A stretch of DNA of 9,358 bases from Kmv34 sp964524965. Its GTDB lineage: Bacteria > Aerophobota > Aerophobia > Aerophobales > B3-G15. Made by a program: the position numbers and the translations under genes. The stretch is taken from NCBI GenBank assembly GCA_964524965.1, contig CAZGDY010000067.1, positions 1 to 9,358 on the forward strand, read 5' to 3'. Position 1 is the stretch's first letter, and every line of letters begins with the position of its first letter. Under the pieces are notes generated by a model. That model was not told the DNA's origin and did not search any database. It saw nothing but the letters and a program-made list of their open reading frames with translations. Shown one piece after another: positions 6,240 through 9,358 of this stretch.

Positions 6240-6276
6240 AATTACTTTTGCCAGGAATAAAACTCCTAAAGTAATT
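6240..6276 (+). other. Leader hairpin 2
   Basis: AATTACTTT (6240-6248) pairs perfectly with AAAGTAATT (6268-6276); inside, AGGA (6253-6256) pairs with TCCT (6264-6267), leaving TGCC as a one-sided 4-nt bulge and a 7-nt loop. It ends 14 nt before the SD. The 13 base pairs are a strong candidate for a real RNA structure controlling translation or stability. Confidence 0.5.
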
Positions 6277-6290
6277 CAACTAATAAATAC

Positions 6291-6296
6291 AGAGGA
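6291..6296 (+). promoter_or_regulatory. Shine-Dalgarno site deciding the 6304 start
   Basis: AGAGGA, 7 nt before the ATG at 6304. The upstream in-frame TTG at 6220 has no purine-rich site at SD distance. Confidence 0.75.
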
Positions 6297-6303
6297 AAAT
6301 ACA

Positions 6304-8199
6304 ATGAATTTGCTTCGCAAGCTAATGTTTTTCTTATTATTTTTTCTTTTTCTCTTAAATCTTACCCTACCAGTATTTGCTACCTCAGTAAAACCACCTG
6401 CAGTTGAGGAAGTAATCATCGTCTCTGGAGCAAAAAACGGCATCCCTGAGAATAACAACAGAATAATTGAATACAATGAGGAAATTGAACTTTACGCTCT
6501 TTTAAAATCTAAAGAACATTACTATCTTGGTTACGAGAACTCTTCTCTCCCGGAAGAAGTTAAAATAAATAATAAGCCTTACTCTCTCAAAGAGGGTTCT
6601 CTCAAAAGATGGCAAAATAAAAAGTGGGGAGAGTTAAATATAAAATGGTACAAAATAATGCCTAAACTGGCTCCTTCTGATCCAAAAGGTGGATATGAAT
6701 GGTACTCAAATGTCTTCGCTGAAACAGAAGGGGAAGAAGGGGAATGGAGAGGATGGCAGGTTATTGAATACGAGCAGTGTTCCTTAAAAGAAAAAGGGTG
6801 GACTTTAAAACCAAAAAAAGAAATCGGAACGACCAGGTTTCGAGCTGAAGCTATTATTAACCAAAAAGTGATTTCATCTCCGGGCAAACAAGATACAAAT
6901 CACCCCAGTGGAATATCTCCCCAGGATTATGACAAAGGCATAAAAAACACTGTTTACAGAATAATTCGCCTTTCCAACAATCCCGCTAAACTCATACGTT
7001 ATATTGAAGCTTTAAAAGGAGTCCCTTGGCTATGGGGTGCTGACTATAAAGACCCTCCTCAAAACACCCCTTCTTCTCATCAGTCAGATTTTTCTAATCC
7101 GATAGGGATTGAATGCTCAAGTCTGTTAATCTCAGCTCTTAGGGCTATGGAAAACGAAAATCTTAACTATACTACAGCTAAAAATTTAGCCCAAGGAAAA
7201 TACACTCGAGCATTAACTGATGCAAGTTTAACTTACTTTCCACAAACTTTCTTTAAAGACTGGACACCACAAAACATCGACTGGAGCAATAAAGGAAAAT
7301 TTTATATTTATGATAGGCAAAAAATCCAAATAAGAGATGAACAATTTAATTTCATAAAAGAAATTGGAAATATCCCCTTCCAATTTATAGATATTGCCAT
7401 ATCCTCAGAAGAAAAAATTTATGCCATTGTGGAAAAAGATTTAGAATCAAAAATAATCACGATAGGAGAAAAAGAAGAAGTAAAAGAGCTTTTTATACCA
7501 GAAGTTAAAAAAACTGTCATTATGGAAGGTGAGGAATATCTGTGTAAAATGAAAATAAATCCTAATGCGATAGCCGTAGAAACCTGGGGACAAGCTTCTG
7601 AAAAAAAAGAACAGATCTACCTTCTGGATTATGATACAATTTATGTCTTTGATCTGCAGGGGAAAGAGCTTAAGACAATTTCCCTTGAAGAACTTTACGC
7701 TGGATGGATTCCTGCGGGCTCTTTATCTGTAAAAGAAAAATTTATTTATCTGCCTGTAAGAGATAAAAAAATCTTGATATATAACTTAAAAGGGGAGATA
7801 ATTAAAACTATAGAAATTCAAGAATCCATTTTAAACGCAGGTGTTAACGGAGAAAAAATAGCTATTTTACACCCTTTCCCTCTACGGGTATCCATTTACA
7901 ACTTAGATGGTTCTTTTTTTCTGGATTTCACTGACGTATTTCTTAATGAGCAAGGCGAAGAAGTTAAGATAAAAATAGGTTCATCTCCCGACAACCTGCA
8001 AATTGGAGACGTAATGATAACTACCTCACCTACTTCTCATCTGTTACTCTTCTATAAAGATAATGGAAATAAAATTTTAGATAGCAAAGATGAGGTTATT
8101 TGCGCTGGGCATGATGGAATTGAGATTAGAACAGTTGACTACTTTGAGGAAAGAAAATTTCTCCTTAAAAAATTAAAACCAGATATAAAGATTGAGTAA
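6304..8199 (+). CDS. Exported NlpC/P60-like cysteine peptidase/amidase with inserted beta-propeller-like region
   Basis: 631 residues from the ATG. Residues 1-26 are a signal peptide (LLRK basic end, Phe/Leu-rich core, cleavage after VFA), with no other membrane segment or anchor, so it is secreted or cell-surface. Residues about 30-190 are a beta-rich, Trp/Tyr-rich region I do not recognise, perhaps Ig-like. Residues about 229-305 resemble the first half of an NlpC/P60 domain: GVPWLWGAD (239-247) for the usual GxPYxWGG, then IECSSLLISAL (269-279), with Cys271 as the proposed nucleophile. The matching second half comes only at 564-613: LQIGDVMITTSPTSHLLLFYKDNG (proposed His579) and VICAGHDG (His603 as a possible third residue). 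Between them, about 305-555, are repeated beta-hairpin units ending in patterns such as YVFDLQGKELKTI (447-459) and IYNLKGEIIKTI (492-503), like NHL/YVTN propeller blades. If correct, it would cleave peptidoglycan peptides or a related amide. The family call is from motifs only. Confidence 0.75.
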   Translation: MNLLRKLMFFLLFFLFLLNLTLPVFATSVKPPAVEEVIIVSGAKNGIPENNNRIIEYNEEIELYALLKSKEHYYLGYENSSLPEEVKINNKPYSLKEGSLKRWQNKKWGELNIKWYKIMPKLAPSDPKGGYEWYSNVFAETEGEEGEWRGWQVIEYEQCSLKEKGWTLKPKKEIGTTRFRAEAIINQKVISSPGKQDTNHPSGISPQDYDKGIKNTVYRIIRLSNNPAKLIRYIEALKGVPWLWGADYKDPPQNTPSSHQSDFSNPIGIECSSLLISALRAMENENLNYTTAKNLAQGKYTRALTDASLTYFPQTFFKDWTPQNIDWSNKGKFYIYDRQKIQIRDEQFNFIKEIGNIPFQFIDIAISSEEKIYAIVEKDLESKIITIGEKEEVKELFIPEVKKTVIMEGEEYLCKMKINPNAIAVETWGQASEKKEQIYLLDYDTIYVFDLQGKELKTISLEELYAGWIPAGSLSVKEKFIYLPVRDKKILIYNLKGEIIKTIEIQESILNAGVNGEKIAILHPFPLRVSIYNLDGSFFLDFTDVFLNEQGEEVKIKIGSSPDNLQIGDVMITTSPTSHLLLFYKDNGNKILDSKDEVICAGHDGIEIRTVDYFEERKFLLKKLKPDIKIE

Positions 8200-8221
8200 A
8201 AAATAAAGAAAATTTTATTTT
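8200..8221. terminator. AT-only hairpin between convergent genes, possible weak bidirectional terminator
   Basis: AAAATAAA (8200-8207) pairs with TTTATTTT (8214-8221) around a 6-nt loop, directly after the stop codon at 8199. On the minus strand the stem is followed by further T residues and could serve the nicotinamidase gene. The absence of G:C pairs makes termination doubtful. Confidence 0.35.
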
Positions 8222-8255
8222 AGAACATTATTTCCTAATCAACTTCACCTTAAAA

Positions 8256-8855
8256 TTAATTTAATACCCCATAACCTTGAGATAATTCTTCAAAAGTAAT
8301 TTTTTTTGCTCCACAAGTGATCATTTTTTTTATTGCTTTGTCGGAATCCTTCTGGTCAACACCCCTTACGGCATCTATCAGTAATTTAACTTTAAATCCT
8401 TTCTCCAGAGCACCCAAGACTGATTCTTTTACGCAGTAATCTGTAGCTAAACCTCCAATATAAAGCTCACTAATTTTTAAAGAATTAAGTATATTTAAAA
8501 AATTAGTACCTTGAGAATTAAAAGATTGAAAAACTGAATAGCCATCCTTTTCAGAATCTACTCCTTTAGATAAGATTATTACTCCCCTGGGTAGTTTTAA
8601 ATGTTGATGAAATTTTGCGCCCTTAGTCCCCTGGATACAGTGTTTAGGCCACCTGCCCCCAAAATCCTTAAAATGTCTGGTCCTTTTAGGATGCCAGTCT
8701 CGGGAGACGAAGATTGTCAGATGCCTCTTAAAAAAAAAATCAATATACTTATTCAAGACAAAAATTATCTCATCACCTCGAGAAATAGACAAAGCTCCAC
8801 CGGGACAAAAATCGTTCTGAACATCAGCAAGTAAAAGAGCTCTTTTTACCTCCAA
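8256..8855 (-). CDS. pncA: Nicotinamidase (isochorismatase-like hydrolase)
   Basis: Hydrolyses nicotinamide to nicotinate and ammonia, feeding NAD salvage in the cytosol. The 199 residues are full length. All expected active-site residues are visible: the triad Asp11 (LADVQNDF), Lys97 (ILSKGVD) and Cys141 (GLATDYCV, with the cis-peptide region just before), plus metal ligands Asp53 and His55 (SRDWHP), His61 and His72 (WPKHC). This DxH...H...H metal set distinguishes nicotinamidases from metal-free isochorismatases. The start is TTG at 8855: an in-frame TGA lies immediately upstream, no later start precedes Asp11, and GGGAG (8866-8862) is 6 nt upstream. It converges with the NlpC/P60-like gene 56 bp away and diverges from the exported Ig-like protein gene. 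No other NAD gene is in the window. Confidence 0.95.
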   Translation of the reverse strand: MEVKRALLLADVQNDFCPGGALSISRGDEIIFVLNKYIDFFFKRHLTIFVSRDWHPKRTRHFKDFGGRWPKHCIQGTKGAKFHQHLKLPRGVIILSKGVDSEKDGYSVFQSFNSQGTNFLNILNSLKISELYIGGLATDYCVKESVLGALEKGFKVKLLIDAVRGVDQKDSDKAIKKMITCGAKKITFEELSQGYGVLN

Positions 8856-8861
8856 TCACTA

Positions 8862-8866
8862 CTCCC
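8862..8866 (-). promoter_or_regulatory. Shine-Dalgarno site for pncA
   Basis: GGGAG on the minus strand, 6 nt before the TTG at 8855. A stronger SD-like GGAGGT lies inside codons 1-3 (8854-8849), but no start codon follows it before the catalytic Asp11. Confidence 0.65.
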
Positions 8867-8886
8867 ATTTTCTTATTTTTATTTAA

Positions 8887-8915
8887 ACTTAAATGCCTTA
8901 ATTAAGGCCCTAAGT
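8887..8915. repeat. Nested palindrome upstream of pncA
   Basis: GCCTTAATTAAGGC (8895-8908) is a perfect 14-bp palindrome, flanked by ACTTA (8887-8891) and TAAGT (8911-8915) as outer arms. It lies about 30 bp upstream of the pncA start, between the gene and its possible promoter, where a repressor or an RNA hairpin could act. Confidence 0.5.
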
Positions 8916-8936
8916 AAAATGATATCTTCTGGCGAT

Positions 8937-8965
8937 AAGTTAAATTAAATCTTGGCTATTGTCAA
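8937..8965 (-). promoter_or_regulatory. Possible pncA promoter, weak -10
   Basis: A perfect TTGACA on the minus strand (8965-8960), with TAACTT (8942-8937) after 17 bp matching the -10 at only 3 of 6 positions. If used, the transcript would carry the palindrome at 8887-8915 in its leader of about 75 nt. Confidence 0.35.
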
Positions 8966-8989
8966 CTTTTTATGGCTTAGACCTCACCT

Positions 8990-9032
8990 CAAGAATTTTT
9001 TAATAAAGACTTTCTTTTTCAAAAAATTCTTG
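8990..9032. repeat. Inverted repeat overlapping the promoter of the exported Ig-like protein
   Basis: CAAGAATTTTTT (8990-9001) and AAAAAATTCTTG (9021-9032) are perfect 12-bp arms around a 19-bp centre. The right arm overlaps the -35 box (9030-9035), a position suited to a repressor or activator dimer. A promoter-less hairpin role is less likely because it lies upstream of the predicted start. Confidence 0.55.
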
Positions 9033-9057
9033 CCATTACAATAAAAACTATTAGAAT
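9030..9057 (+). promoter_or_regulatory. Predicted promoter of the exported Ig-like protein
   Basis: TTGCCA (9030-9035), 16-bp spacer, TAGAAT (9052-9057): 5 of 6 matches in each box. Predicted start is near 9064, leaving about 33 nt of leader with a strong GGAGG (9086-9090). Confidence 0.65.
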
Positions 9058-9096
9058 TTAAAATAACGATAAACTACTTTAAAAAGGAGGAAAAAG

Positions 9097-9358
9097 ATGA
9101 GAAAAAAAAGTGTAGGATTATTTTTAGCAATATTGGCACTTTTTTTGGGAGGATGGCAAAGCACAAGTTTAGGAGCACCTATTCTCCAGGCCTCACCTTC
9201 TCTGATAAAACCCGGAGAGAAAATTCTTTTAAGCTTCTCAGGTGCTCCTGGAAATAAAACTGACTGGATTACAATTTACCCGGTAGGAGCAGAAGAGACA
9301 AGTTATGGTGAATGGTACTATCTGGAGGGAAAAATAAATGGGGAATTAACTTACACCG
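9097..9358 (+). CDS. Exported protein with Ig-like/SKICH-like domain, N-terminal part (cut by window edge)
   Basis: 87 codons are visible before the right edge. Residues 1-27 form a signal peptide (RKK, a Leu/Ala-rich core to LGG, then SLGA), so the product is exported. Cleavage is probably after GA at 26-27. No lipobox Cys is present. Residues 28 onward (ASPSLIKPGEKILLSFSGAPGNKTDWITIY, continuing YGEWYYLEGKINGELTYT) match the pattern of a small beta-sandwich unit found in many secreted bacterial proteins: PGxxhxhxFSGAPGNxxDWIxhY, an aromatic W-Y-L and a GxxxGxLTF-like end. This resembles SKICH/Ig-like domains, usually an N-terminal module followed by catalytic or binding domains that lie beyond the window. 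The ATG has GGAGG 6 nt upstream. Function of the whole protein cannot be told from this part. Confidence 0.85.
   Translation, partial: MRKKSVGLFLAILALFLGGWQSTSLGAPILQASPSLIKPGEKILLSFSGAPGNKTDWITIYPVGAEETSYGEWYYLEGKINGELTYT

Larger units (their letters stand above)
5970..6303. other. Divergent intergenic region with promoters and leader RNA (334 bp)
   Basis: It holds two divergent promoters whose -35 boxes are 14 bp apart, a dyad between them, about 80 nt of AT-rich leader toward the Ada-like gene, and about 170 nt of leader with two hairpins toward the exported NlpC/P60-like gene. The frame of the exported protein stays open back to a TTG at 6220, but that start has no SD and would bury the signal peptide behind 28 polar residues, so 6220-6303 is read as leader. 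Confidence 0.7.

Noticed and set aside
6220..6303. N-terminal extension of the exported NlpC/P60-like protein from TTG 6220
   Set aside because: No SD for the TTG, and it would put 28 polar residues before the signal peptide; the ATG at 6304 has a good SD. The stretch also contains hairpin 2.
6579..6887. Open frame opposite the exported NlpC/P60-like gene
   Set aside because: Antisense to a long continuous frame; no recognisable feature.
8601..8834. Open frame opposite pncA
   Set aside because: Antisense to a nicotinamidase with all catalytic residues present.

Overview
The window is a low-GC (about one-third G+C by eye) stretch of an ordinary bacterial chromosome. Bacterial RsmA and MetRS, consensus sigma70-type promoters (TTGACA/TATAAT with 16-17 bp spacers), strong Shine-Dalgarno (SD) sites, frequent TTG/GTG starts and two Sec-type signal peptides support this. 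I cannot place the organism to phylum. No IS, phage, CRISPR, rRNA or tRNA was seen.

Layout. (1) 1-3021, minus strand: metG -> rsmA -> mtnA, a compact cluster around methionine and SAM (methionyl-tRNA synthetase, SAM-dependent 16S rRNA dimethylase, methylthioribose-1-phosphate isomerase of methionine salvage). metG overlaps rsmA by 23 bp, and mtnA runs off the left edge. (2) 3022-3362: divergent intergenic region with a good promoter for metG and an almost perfect one for argB. (3) 3363-4217, plus: a lone argB (acetylglutamate kinase), convergent with (4) 4239-5969, minus: an iron-type alcohol dehydrogenase preceded by an unrecognised 178-residue protein ending in an Ada-like zinc-binding domain. 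(5) 5970-6303: back-to-back divergent promoters separated by 14 bp, followed on the plus side by a structured leader of about 170 nt. (6) 6304-8199, plus: a large exported protein read here as an NlpC/P60-like cysteine peptidase/amidase with a beta-propeller-like insert between the Cys and His halves. (7) 8256-8855, minus: nicotinamidase (pncA). (8) 8856-9096: divergent regulatory region with a perfect 14-bp palindrome and a 12-bp-arm inverted repeat. (9) 9097-right edge, plus: a second exported protein with an Ig-like/SKICH-like domain, truncated by the window.

Most genes are housekeeping or central metabolism. The less ordinary content is the NlpC/P60-propeller protein, its leader RNA and divergent promoter, the Ada-like orphan, and the symmetric DNA elements upstream of the last exported protein. 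There is no strong sign of a dedicated defence or mobile system. The best candidate for something undescribed is the exported NlpC/P60 protein with the propeller inserted in its catalytic domain.
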